This document shows positions 40,130 through 47,829 of a stretch of DNA of 57,158 bases, one piece after another. The DNA lies in NCBI GenBank assembly GCA_903863195.1, contig CAIPAY010000121.1, forward strand, positions 1 through 57,158. Direction: 5' to 3'. Position numbers and translations under genes: made by a program. Origin of the DNA: an uncultured Holophagaceae bacterium. Lineage in GTDB: Bacteria > Acidobacteriota > Holophagae > Holophagales > Holophagaceae. The stretch's first letter is position 1. Each line of letters starts with the position of its first letter. Below the pieces are notes generated by a model that ran no database searches, was not told the DNA's origin, and saw nothing but the letters and a program-made list of their open reading frames with translations.

Positions 40130-40507
40130 TTATTGCGGTTCCCAAATAAATTTGCGGATCTCAAATCGGGGAGATCCGAAGTTGATCAATAGTCCATGTT
40201 CGAAACGCGAGGCTTTGAGGTAACCGAGGATCTGGGCTTCATGCTCGGGAGCCAGGCTCTTTGCGGTTTTCAGCTCCACGATCAGGACGTCCTCCACGAC
40301 CAGATCGGCCAGGTAGTCGCCGATCAGAGTGCCATCTTCATCGAACACCTTGAGGGACTGCTGCTGGATCACCTTCAGTCCGGCCTTGCGCAGCCGGTGG
40401 GCCAGGGCATTCTCATAGACCTTTTCCAGGTGGCCGTGGCCCAGGTAGGCATGGACCTGGAAGGCTGTCTGCCGAACCTGGTCGCACAGCACCTTGATGT
40501 CGGACAT
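40130..40507 (-). CDS. GxxExxY family protein, putative PD-(D/E)XK nuclease
   Basis: 125 residues, the usual size. The signature GHLEKVY fits GxxExxY. A nuclease-like core follows: GTLIGDYLADLVVEDVLIVELKTAKSL, with Asp and the Glu-x-Lys pair of PD-(D/E)XK folds, then AQILGYLKASRFEHGLLINFGSPRFEIRKFIW. The family (TIGR04256/PF13366-like) is sporadically distributed and without known function. GGGAGG lies directly upstream of the ATG. A 152-bp palindromic element starts two bases after its stop codon. It lies between tsaD and gatC, unrelated housekeeping genes, which suggests insertion as a unit with the palindrome. Confidence 0.9.
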   Translation of the reverse strand: MSDIKVLCDQVRQTAFQVHAYLGHGHLEKVYENALAHRLRKAGLKVIQQQSLKVFDEDGTLIGDYLADLVVEDVLIVELKTAKSLAPEHEAQILGYLKASRFEHGLLINFGSPRFEIRKFIWEPQ

Positions 40508-40527
40508 GCCACCTCCCTGTGGTGGGG

Positions 40528-41547
40528 TTAGACGAGCTTCAGGTCGGCGTCGGCGTTCTGGGACCAGGGGTCGGGATCGGGTTCCAGCAGGGCACCGGCG
40601 GCGGCGATCATGGCGCCGTTGTCCGTGCAGAGGCGGGGCTCGGGGATGGCGAGCGCCAGGCCATGCCGGGCCGCGAGCAGGGCGGCCTCGGCGCGGAGCC
40701 GGGAGTTGCAGGCCACGCCGCCGCTGAGCACCAGGCTGCGGGCGTCGTGTTCCTCGGCCAGGGCGGGGATGGGCTTCAGCAGCCAGGTGGCGATGGCCTC
40801 CTGCAGGCTGCGGCAGAGGCCCTGGACCTCGGGATCCGCCGCGCCCGCGGTGGCCAGGCGGGGGTTCCGCTCCACCCGCAGCTTCACGCCGGTCTTGAGG
40901 CCCGAGAAGCTCCAGGAGGCCTTGCCGTCGCGGAACTTCGGCGGCGTGAAGGGCTCGGCGGCCCGGCCCACGGTCTGGGCGCAGGCGTCCACCACGGGAC
41001 CCCCGGGGTAGCCCAGGTTCAGCATGCGGGCGGTCTTGTCGAAGGCCTCGCCGGCGGCGTCGTCCCGGGTCTTCTGCAGCAGCTGGAGGGAGGTCCAGTC
41101 CTCGGCCCGGTAGAGGTGGGTGTGGCCCCCGGAGACCAGCAGCACCAGGGCCGGGAAGGGCAGGTCCGGGGATGCGAAGCGGGCCGCGTTCAGGTGGCCC
41201 AGCAGGTGGTGGACGCCCACCCAGGGGAGCCCGTGCCGCCAGGCCGCGGCCTTGCTGGCGCTGAAGGTGGCCAGGAGGCTCCCGACCAGGCCCGGCCCCC
41301 GGGTGACCGCGATGCGGTCGAGGTCCGCCCAGCCGACGCCCGCCTGGGCCAGGGCGCCCGCCATGACCGCGCGCACCTGCAGCAGGTGCTCCCGGGCCGC
41401 CAGCTCGGGCACCACGCCGCCGAAGGGGCCGTGGATGGCGTCCTGGCTCTCCCGCATGAGGGAGCGGAGCCGCGGGCCCGCGGCAGTCTCCTCCACCACC
41501 GCGGCGGAGCAGTCGTCGCAGGAGGATTCAAGGCCCAGGACCAGCAT
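40528..41547 (-). CDS. tsaD: tRNA N6-adenosine threonylcarbamoyltransferase TsaD
   Basis: 339 residues. TsaD transfers the threonylcarbamoyl group to A37 of ANN-decoding tRNAs with TsaB and TsaE. The iron site His114 and His118 is in GVHHLLGHLNAARF. Other motifs are VLGLESSCDDCSAAVV, VTRGPGLVGSLLATFSASKA, LLVSGGHTHLY and VLSGGVACNSRLRAE. tsaB and tsaE are absent here. TACACT lies exactly six bases before the ATG, with no ribosome-binding site. It lies 20 bp upstream of the GxxExxY gene on the same strand. Confidence 0.95.
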   Translation of the reverse strand: MLVLGLESSCDDCSAAVVEETAAGPRLRSLMRESQDAIHGPFGGVVPELAAREHLLQVRAVMAGALAQAGVGWADLDRIAVTRGPGLVGSLLATFSASKAAAWRHGLPWVGVHHLLGHLNAARFASPDLPFPALVLLVSGGHTHLYRAEDWTSLQLLQKTRDDAAGEAFDKTARMLNLGYPGGPVVDACAQTVGRAAEPFTPPKFRDGKASWSFSGLKTGVKLRVERNPRLATAGAADPEVQGLCRSLQEAIATWLLKPIPALAEEHDARSLVLSGGVACNSRLRAEAALLAARHGLALAIPEPRLCTDNGAMIAAAGALLEPDPDPWSQNADADLKLV

Positions 41548-41559
41548 CCGCCAAGTGTA
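41548..41559 (-). promoter_or_regulatory. Candidate leaderless -10 element of tsaD
   Basis: TACACT (41554-41559, minus strand), then TGGCGG, then the tsaD ATG. Just upstream is CTGACCCCCAGG, which also occurs upstream of the lipA start. Confidence 0.45.
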
Positions 41560-41591
41560 TCCTGGGGGTCAGTCGCTGACGGAGTCCTGAG

Positions 41592-42848
41592 ATGCGCCGC
41601 TTCCTGGCCGCCCTGCTGATGTGTGGCGCCGTGATGGGTCAGACCACCATCGTCATGTCCAAGCCCCCCAAGGCGCCCGGGACCATTGTGCAGCTGGCCA
41701 AGAAGCTGAAGCGCAGCCAGGGCGCGGCGTGGCTCCTCCTGGATGCGCCCAAGGCCGACTGGGTGGCTGGCTTCAGAGGCCTGCTCGGCCAGGACGAGGA
41801 CCTCATGGTGCTGGGACTCCCGCTGGAATCCTATGGGCCGAAGACGCCGCTGGCCGCCGAGCTGCGGACCCAGCAGGGCTGGGGCCCGGAGGCCGCGTGG
41901 GCCCTGCTGGGGCCTGGGGCCCGGGTGCTGGGCAGCGGCAAGACCCTGCCCACGGCCCGGCAGCTGCTGGACCTGGCAGAGGGCAACGGCATCCGGGGGG
42001 AGCTGAGGGACCTGGAGAGCTTCGTCGCCAGGCACCCGGGCCACGTGCAGGCCTACCGGCAGCTCCTGGTGAGTCACTTCGGCCTGGCTGGCCGGCGCAC
42101 CCATCGACTGGTCAAGCCCACCATGAAGAAGGATGCGGAAGGTAACCCGCTGCCCCCCGAGTATCCGCAGCCTCTGACGGAAGCCGATGACGAGCGGGTG
42201 TGGGGCCGGGCCGCAGCCCTGCTGCTTCCCTATGTCCAGAGTGGGGACTGGCGGCTGGCCAACGGCGGCCTCATTGTCGCCTTTCAGGAGGCGGGCCAGG
42301 CCTCTCCCCTGCTGCGGGCGGCAGCCTTGAAGTGCCTGCCCACGGTGGAGGAGGCCCTGCGCCAGGACCCGGGACACTACACCAACTGGAGCATCTGGCA
42401 GGTCCTGGCCGAGGCAGCTGGGGGCCGTCCCCTGCGGCCCCTCCTGGACTCCCTCGTGCTGCTCCCGGGGGACCGATGGGGCATCCCGGATTCGGTGTTC
42501 ACCACCTATGCCCGGAACGCCCGGGCCCGGGAAGACTGGACCGGCATCCTCGATGTCCTGGGACCGCGCTGGGACCAGAAGAAGGACCAGGAGCTGGAGA
42601 TCCTCTTCATCGGCGACGATGGGGCGCGTCAGGACGGACTCAAGAGCACCTGGGACTCCCTGCTGAAGCCCATCGTGGAGGCCCAGCTGCGCCTGGGCCG
42701 CACCCTGGATGCGGATCAGGTCATCCGGGATGCCATGGTCTGGATGCCCTCCAAGGGCCTGCCGGGCTGGGCCGCGGCCCTGGCCCAGGCCTGCGGGCAG
42801 CCCTCCCTGGCGACCCAGTGGGCCGCCCTGACCGTGCCCAAGGGGTGA
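41592..42848 (+). CDS. Secreted hypothetical protein, paralogue 1
   Basis: Unrecognised, 418 residues, with a signal peptide (MRRFLAALLMCGAVMGQ) and GGAG eight bases before the ATG. The mature protein is helical and Trp/Leu-rich. It shares architecture with the next gene: an N-terminal alpha/beta part (AWLLLDAPKADWVAGFRGLLGQDEDLMVLGLPL), a middle region with ARHPGHVQAYRQLLVSHF, and a C-terminal helical repeat with LLKPIVEAQLRLGRTLDADQVIRDAM. The N-terminal part looks thioredoxin-like but has no CxxC. A periplasmic scaffold role is possible. Confidence 0.7.
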   Translation: MRRFLAALLMCGAVMGQTTIVMSKPPKAPGTIVQLAKKLKRSQGAAWLLLDAPKADWVAGFRGLLGQDEDLMVLGLPLESYGPKTPLAAELRTQQGWGPEAAWALLGPGARVLGSGKTLPTARQLLDLAEGNGIRGELRDLESFVARHPGHVQAYRQLLVSHFGLAGRRTHRLVKPTMKKDAEGNPLPPEYPQPLTEADDERVWGRAAALLLPYVQSGDWRLANGGLIVAFQEAGQASPLLRAAALKCLPTVEEALRQDPGHYTNWSIWQVLAEAAGGRPLRPLLDSLVLLPGDRWGIPDSVFTTYARNARAREDWTGILDVLGPRWDQKKDQELEILFIGDDGARQDGLKSTWDSLLKPIVEAQLRLGRTLDADQVIRDAMVWMPSKGLPGWAAALAQACGQPSLATQWAALTVPKG

Positions 42849-42850
42849 GC

Positions 42851-44122
42851 ATGCGCTGCGCCTTTGTCGCCCTCCTGCTCGCCCTGCCTGCGGCCCTGGC
42901 GGCCCAGGGCCGGCCCGGCGGCCCACCGGGCTCCATGGGCATGCGGGGCTCCGCTTCCCCGGCGGACGCCTTCGAGCGCCAGCTGAAGCAGAACCGCCTG
43001 GGCCTGTGGCTGGTGCTGGAGGACGAGGGTGCCACCTGGGGGGCTCCGGCCCGGGCGGCCCTGCAGGACGACGCCCTGCTCGCGCTGAACCTGCCGCTGC
43101 TGCTGGTGGGCGGCAAGAAGCCCGACGCCGTGTCGACCTACGTCCGGGAGCGCTATGGCTGGCTGCGTGGCGGGCACTGGGCCCTGGTCGATGCCGACGG
43201 GCGCGTGCTGGCGGAGGGGGCCACCTCGCCCGATGCCGCGAAGCTGGCCGCGGCGGCGGAGCGTGCGGGCCTGAAGACCCGGGCCCAGGAACTGACCGAG
43301 TTCCTCACCCGGAACGCGGACCACCTGGAGGCCCAGGCGGCGTTGCTCCGCGAGCGCACCCTCGTCGCCTGCCGCCGCACCCAGCGGGCGCTGGGCCCCG
43401 AGATCCTGAAGAAGACCGCCGAGGAGGCGGCCGGAAAGCCCGGCGAGCCCCTGCTGCTGAGCACCGAGCAGGACGCGAAGATCTGGTCCGAGACCGCGCG
43501 GCTGCTGGACCGCCTGTTCCAGGGCGCCTGGATCGAAGTCGCCTCGGACCTGCCCTGGGCCCTCACCGGGGCCGAGGCCACCCACTCGCCCACCATGCGG
43601 GCCCTCTGGGCGCAGCGCCTGCCCCTGGTCGAGGACGCCCTGCGCCGCCAGCCCAACGCCTGGGACCTCTGGCGGATCTGGATTCTGGGCGCGGACATCT
43701 CCGGTGGGCGGGCCCTCTCGCCGCTGCTGGCCAGCCTGGAGCCCCTCCCGGGCACCGCACCCGAGGACTGGCCCCCGGCGGCCGTGCTTGAGGCCTTCGT
43801 GCGGGATGCCAAGAAGCGGGGCGACTGGCGCGCCATCCTGGAGGCCATGGAGCCCCGCTGGGACGAGTGGCGCCGGGATGCCCGGCGGGCGGCCATGGGG
43901 CAGGGGCCCGGCGAGCGCATCTGGTCCCGGATTCTGCAGCCGCTGGTGGAGTCCCTCATCAGCCTGGGGGACGCGGGCGCCGCGGACCAGGTGGTGCAGC
44001 AGGCCCTGGAGACGCTGCGCTGGGAAGGGGTGGCGGCCCAGGCCCGGGACCTGGCCCAGCGGCTCAACCGCAGCGACCTCGCCGTGCGGTGGGGCGCCCT
44101 GTCCCAGGCCCCGCCCCGATGA
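42851..44122 (+). CDS. Secreted hypothetical protein, paralogue 2
   Basis: 423 residues. A signal peptide (MRCAFVALLLALPAALAAQG) is followed by a Gly/Pro-rich linker and a domain with thioredoxin-like flavour (LGLWLVLEDEGATWGAPARAAL..., HWALVDADGRVLAEGATSPDAAKL) but no CxxC. The C-terminal helical region (ILQPLVESLISLGDAGAADQVVQQALETLRW) clearly parallels the preceding gene, so the pair looks like an old tandem duplication. The start lies two bases after the previous stop codon. The stop overlaps the priA start by 4 bp (ATGA). Confidence 0.7.
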   Translation: MRCAFVALLLALPAALAAQGRPGGPPGSMGMRGSASPADAFERQLKQNRLGLWLVLEDEGATWGAPARAALQDDALLALNLPLLLVGGKKPDAVSTYVRERYGWLRGGHWALVDADGRVLAEGATSPDAAKLAAAAERAGLKTRAQELTEFLTRNADHLEAQAALLRERTLVACRRTQRALGPEILKKTAEEAAGKPGEPLLLSTEQDAKIWSETARLLDRLFQGAWIEVASDLPWALTGAEATHSPTMRALWAQRLPLVEDALRRQPNAWDLWRIWILGADISGGRALSPLLASLEPLPGTAPEDWPPAAVLEAFVRDAKKRGDWRAILEAMEPRWDEWRRDARRAAMGQGPGERIWSRILQPLVESLISLGDAGAADQVVQQALETLRWEGVAAQARDLAQRLNRSDLAVRWGALSQAPPR

Positions 44123-46404
44123 GCGGAACCCCTCCCAGCCTGGTGCCGACGCGGGTCCAGCTGAACCGGCCCCTGCCGCCGCTCACCTACCTGGCGCCGG
44201 AGGACCTCCCCGCCGGCGTGCGGGTGCGGGTGAAGCTGCGCAACAGCCTGGCCTTCGGGCTGGCCATGGGGCCGGATCCGTCCCCGCCCGCCGCGAAGCT
44301 GCGGCCCATCGAGCTGGTGCTGGATCCCTTCCCCCTGCTGCCGCCCAAGCTGCGGGAACTGCACACCTTCGCCGCCCGCTACTACGGCTGCCTGGAGGCC
44401 AACCTGCTGCCCCTCAGCCTGCCCCAGGCGCTGCTCCCGAACTGGGAGGCCGATGAGGATGGCCAGCGGCTGTCCTTCCACCGGGACCGCGGGGCCTGGG
44501 GCGTCCTGGCCGACCTCGGGGAGGCCTGGCACCGGGACCCCGCGCTGCTGCCGACGCTGCTTCACCGCGCGCTCCGGCGCGGGGCCGGCTTCACGGAAGT
44601 GCGCCTCACCGGGGCTCCCCATCCCCCCCGGGTGACCCCGGCCCAGGCCAAGCTGCTGCTGGCCCTGGAGGAGGCCGGGGGGTCGCTCATGGAGCCGGAG
44701 CTGCTCGAGGCCGCTGGCGTCGGGGCCTCGGTGCTGAACACCCTGGAGAAGCGGGGCCTGGTCACGCGGATGAAGCGGGTGGACCTGCTGGCCCAGCGCC
44801 GGGAGGCGGGCACGGATCGCACCGTGGTCCTGAACGACGAGCAGCAGACGGCCCTGGATGCTGTCGCCCTGGGAGCCTTCGGCGTCCACCTGCTGCAGGG
44901 GGTCACCGGGTCCGGCAAGACCGAGGTCTACCTGGCCCTGGCCGAGCGGGTGCTGGCCGCGGGCCGCCGTGTGCTGTGGCTGGTGCCGGAGATCGGCCTC
45001 ACGGGCAGCCTCCTGGATCGGCTGGAGGCCCGCTTCCCGGGCCGGGTCGCCGTGGGTCACGCGGGGCTCAACGCGGGTGAGAAGCACGGCGATGTGGTGC
45101 GCCTGCTGTTCAACGGGGCAGACCTCTTCGTGGGGGTGCGGAACGCGGTGCTGGCGCCCCTGCGCGACATCGGGCTCATCGTTGTGGATGAGGAGCAGGA
45201 GGGCTCCTACAAGTCCGAGGAGCACCCCCGCGTCAACGCCCGGGACCTGGCCATCAAGCGCGCCCAGCTGGAGGACTGCCCCATCGTGCTGGGCAGCGCC
45301 ACGCCCAGCCTGGAGAGCTGGCAGGCCGCTCAGACCGGGCGCTACCGGCTGCTGCGCCTCACCCAGCGGCCCGCGGGCGTTACGCTGCCCACGGTGGAGA
45401 TCGTGGACCTGCGCGACGCCTACCGGCAGGCCCGGCGGAAGGTGATCTTCGCGCCGCCCCTGCTGCAGGCGCTCACGGAGACCGTGGCCCGGGGCGAGCA
45501 GTCGCTGCTGCTGCTGAACCGCCGCGGCTACGAGAACTTCTGGATGTGCCGCGCCTGCGGCAAGAACCTCGGCTGCCCGCACTGCGCCATCTCCCTGACC
45601 TACCACCGGGGCGACTTCCGCCTGCGCTGCCACCTCTGCGGCCACGAGACCGTGCCGCCCGAGGCCTGTCCCGACTGCGGCGCCGAGCACCTGCGGGGCG
45701 TGGGCGAGGGCACGGAGCAGGTGGAGGAGCACCTGCGGCAGCTGTTCCCCGCGGCCCGGATCCTGCGCCTGGACCGCGACACCACCCGGCGGCGCGGCTC
45801 CCTCGAAGCTGGCCTGCTGGCCGCCGAGGCCGGCGAGGTGGACATCCTGGTGGGCACCCAGATGCTGGCCAAGGGGCACACCTTTCCCCGCCTCACCCTG
45901 GTGGGCGTGATCAACGCGGACCAGGGCCTCAAGGTGGCGGACTTCCGGGCCTCAGAGCGCACCTTCCAGCTGCTCACCCAGGTGGCGGGCCGGGCCGGGC
46001 GGGCCGAGCTGCAGGGCCGGGTGATCCTCCAGACCTACTCGCCGGACCATCCCGCCATCAGCTTCGCCCTGGCTCAGGACTTCGAGGGCTTCGCCGCCTC
46101 GGAGCTGCCCTTCCGGCAGGGGCTGGGCTATCCCCCCTTCACGGCGCTCTCGCTCTACCGCGCCGAGGCAGACACGCCCCAGGAAGCCCGGGATGCCCTG
46201 GAGACCTTCCGCCAGCGGCTGACGGTGCCTGGGCTGCGCATCCTCGGCCCCCTGGAGGCCCCCGTGCCCCGGGTGAAGGACCGCTGGCGCATGCACCTGC
46301 TGCTCAAGGGCAGCCGCGGCGCCTTGGGCGAGGTGCTCGCCCGCCATCCCCTCGAACCTACCGGCCTGATCCACGTGGACCGGGATCCGCTGCAGTTCGG
46401 ATAG
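44119..46404 (+). CDS. priA: Primosomal protein N' (PriA helicase)
   Basis: 761 residues. PriA restarts stalled forks by unwinding and loading the replisome. The N-terminal 3'-DNA-binding domain leads to a helicase core with Walker A GVTGSGKTEVY (Lys267), motif II DEEQ (Asp357-Gln360; most PriA proteins have DEEH), and a zinc region with CRACGKNLGCPHC and CHLCGHETVPPEACPDCG. Later motifs include GTQMLAKGHTFPRLTLVGVINADQGL and QVAGRAGRAELQG. It is translationally coupled to the upstream secreted-protein gene, which is unusual. An AT-rich spacer follows. Confidence 0.95.
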   Translation: MSGTPPSLVPTRVQLNRPLPPLTYLAPEDLPAGVRVRVKLRNSLAFGLAMGPDPSPPAAKLRPIELVLDPFPLLPPKLRELHTFAARYYGCLEANLLPLSLPQALLPNWEADEDGQRLSFHRDRGAWGVLADLGEAWHRDPALLPTLLHRALRRGAGFTEVRLTGAPHPPRVTPAQAKLLLALEEAGGSLMEPELLEAAGVGASVLNTLEKRGLVTRMKRVDLLAQRREAGTDRTVVLNDEQQTALDAVALGAFGVHLLQGVTGSGKTEVYLALAERVLAAGRRVLWLVPEIGLTGSLLDRLEARFPGRVAVGHAGLNAGEKHGDVVRLLFNGADLFVGVRNAVLAPLRDIGLIVVDEEQEGSYKSEEHPRVNARDLAIKRAQLEDCPIVLGSATPSLESWQAAQTGRYRLLRLTQRPAGVTLPTVEIVDLRDAYRQARRKVIFAPPLLQALTETVARGEQSLLLLNRRGYENFWMCRACGKNLGCPHCAISLTYHRGDFRLRCHLCGHETVPPEACPDCGAEHLRGVGEGTEQVEEHLRQLFPAARILRLDRDTTRRRGSLEAGLLAAEAGEVDILVGTQMLAKGHTFPRLTLVGVINADQGLKVADFRASERTFQLLTQVAGRAGRAELQGRVILQTYSPDHPAISFALAQDFEGFAASELPFRQGLGYPPFTALSLYRAEADTPQEARDALETFRQRLTVPGLRILGPLEAPVPRVKDRWRMHLLLKGSRGALGEVLARHPLEPTGLIHVDRDPLQFG

Positions 46405-46548
46405 TGGATAAATTTTAAACACTTATCGTATTTGAACCACCTGCACCATTTGTCTAGATTTTTTATCATCCCTTTAATCAATAATTTGGCCCGATTTAAC
46501 AAAATTTGTCTAGATTCTCGATGCTTGGTTCAGAGACTCGAGGTCGGC
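46405..46548 (+). promoter_or_regulatory. AT-rich pilin-operon promoter region with 13-bp direct repeats
   Basis: This spacer is far richer in A and T than its surroundings. ATTTGTCTAGATT occurs twice (46448-46460 and 46504-46516), 56 bp apart start to start. A near-copy (ATTTGTCTTGATT) lies before the TonB receptor gene. In the first copy TTGTCT (46450-46455) is 17 bp from TTTAAT (46473-46478), a fair -35/-10 pair. The repeats could be promoters or regulator sites for the five-gene pilus cluster. Confidence 0.55.
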
Positions 46549-47244
46549 ATGGGCCCATTCCACATCCCAAAACACAAGAATGGCGGGTATTCCCTCATCG
46601 AGGTGTTGGTGGTCCTGGTGATCGCCGGCATCCTGAGCGTGGTCTACGCCACGTATCGCCAGGACAACTACAGCCCCGCGGTGAGGGGCGCCATGAACAG
46701 CATCTACGGCACCCTGGTGGACGCCCGGACCATGGCCCGGGGGAGCGGCAAGCAGATTGTCTTCGGCGCGACGGGTACCGGCTCGAACGTGGTCCTGACC
46801 TACACGACTACCATGACCGGCCCGACCGTCTGGGGTTCGGTGACCCAGCAGGCGGCCACGGCCCAGTATGCCTTCGCCTCGGACCCCAGCGTGGCCCGCT
46901 TCTGCATGGTGGACCTGGACGGAACAACCGCGGCCGGCAGCGCCGCCCTCTCGAACCTCCAGACAAAGCTCCAGAGCCTCTCGGTCAACGGCACCGCGGC
47001 TTTCGGCAGCACGGCCTGGTCGCTCAGCATCTTCAACCCTGCTAACTACGGGGCATCGACGACCACGCCGTTCTGGTTCAACGGCAATGGCACCGCCAAC
47101 ACGGACGGCTTCGTGATGGTGGTCCCCGCGGCCAACGGCACGGCCCTCGCAAACGGGCCCGTGGGCATCATCCTCGTCAGCGCCTCCGGGAACATCTACC
47201 GCTACTACCGCTCCAACAGCGGCTCCGCTTGGGTGAGGCAATGA
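46549..47244 (+). CDS. GspH/FimT-type minor pseudopilin
   Basis: 231 residues from ATG 46549. After a short basic leader, the type III signal KNGGYSLIEVLVVLVIAGILSVVYATYRQ has the prepilin-peptidase site after Gly-Gly and the conserved Glu at +5 of the mature protein. The body is Ser/Thr/Gly-rich with beta-strand character, as in FimT/GspH. Minor pilins prime type IV pilus assembly. It leads a cluster with PilV-, PilW-, PilX- and PilY1-like genes. Its stop overlaps the next start by 4 bp. Confidence 0.87.
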   Translation: MGPFHIPKHKNGGYSLIEVLVVLVIAGILSVVYATYRQDNYSPAVRGAMNSIYGTLVDARTMARGSGKQIVFGATGTGSNVVLTYTTTMTGPTVWGSVTQQAATAQYAFASDPSVARFCMVDLDGTTAAGSAALSNLQTKLQSLSVNGTAAFGSTAWSLSIFNPANYGASTTTPFWFNGNGTANTDGFVMVVPAANGTALANGPVGIILVSASGNIYRYYRSNSGSAWVRQ

Positions 47245-47795
47245 GCGCCGTCCGGTCCACCAACCCCAGGCCCGGTTCCCAGGCCGGCTTCAGCATGGTC
47301 GAGTTCCTCGTGGCGGCTTTCATCCTGGCCTTTGGCCTGCTGGGCCTCATGACCCTCCAGGTGGGCGCCGTGAGCCAGGCGGCCACGGGGCGGAGCCGCG
47401 TGACGGCCGCCTACGTGGCAGAGCTGGTGCTGCAGCGCGCCCAGCTGGAGGGGCAGCACTACTACCTGGCCAAGTCCACCAGCGTCACGCCGACCCTCAG
47501 CGCGGTCTTCACGGCCAGCCCCGGTACAGCGATCACGAACACCACCTTCGGATACTTCAACGTGGACGGCGTCCAGGTCCAGGACGCGGCCGGCACCGCG
47601 GTGGCGAACCTGGCCACCCTCGTCCCGGACGCGAACAAGCGGGGCCGGTACTACACCGCCTCCTGGGCCCGGCGGGGCTACCTGGGCAACGCCCCGGCCA
47701 CCACTGCCCAGAGCCAGGAGTTCGTGGTCAACGTCACCTGGGTGGAGAGCGCCCAGACCCGCACCCTGAGCATGAGCCGCTTTCTCCGCTACTGA
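47241..47795 (+). CDS. pilV: PilV-like minor pilin
   Basis: 184 residues. The prepilin signal is SQAGFSMVEFLVAAFILAFGLLGLMTLQ, with Gly before Phe and Glu at +5. The LGLMTLQVGAVSQA pattern is typical of PilV. The C-terminus ends in VNVTWVESAQTRTLSMSRFLRY. The start overlaps the previous stop (ATGA). Confidence 0.88.
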   Translation: MSAVRSTNPRPGSQAGFSMVEFLVAAFILAFGLLGLMTLQVGAVSQAATGRSRVTAAYVAELVLQRAQLEGQHYYLAKSTSVTPTLSAVFTASPGTAITNTTFGYFNVDGVQVQDAAGTAVANLATLVPDANKRGRYYTASWARRGYLGNAPATTAQSQEFVVNVTWVESAQTRTLSMSRFLRY

Positions 47796-47829
47796 CCCGC
47801 CCCATCCCCACGATCGAAGGTAAGCCACC

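Noticed and set aside
40130..40507. Restriction enzyme or toxin-antitoxin component
   Set aside because: No methyltransferase or antitoxin gene adjoins it, and the GxxExxY signature fits a distinct family of unknown function.
43153..45879. 908-residue antisense frame across priA and the secreted paralogue
   Set aside because: It is opposite priA, whose helicase motifs are unambiguous, and has Gln/Gly/Arg-rich composition typical of shadow frames.
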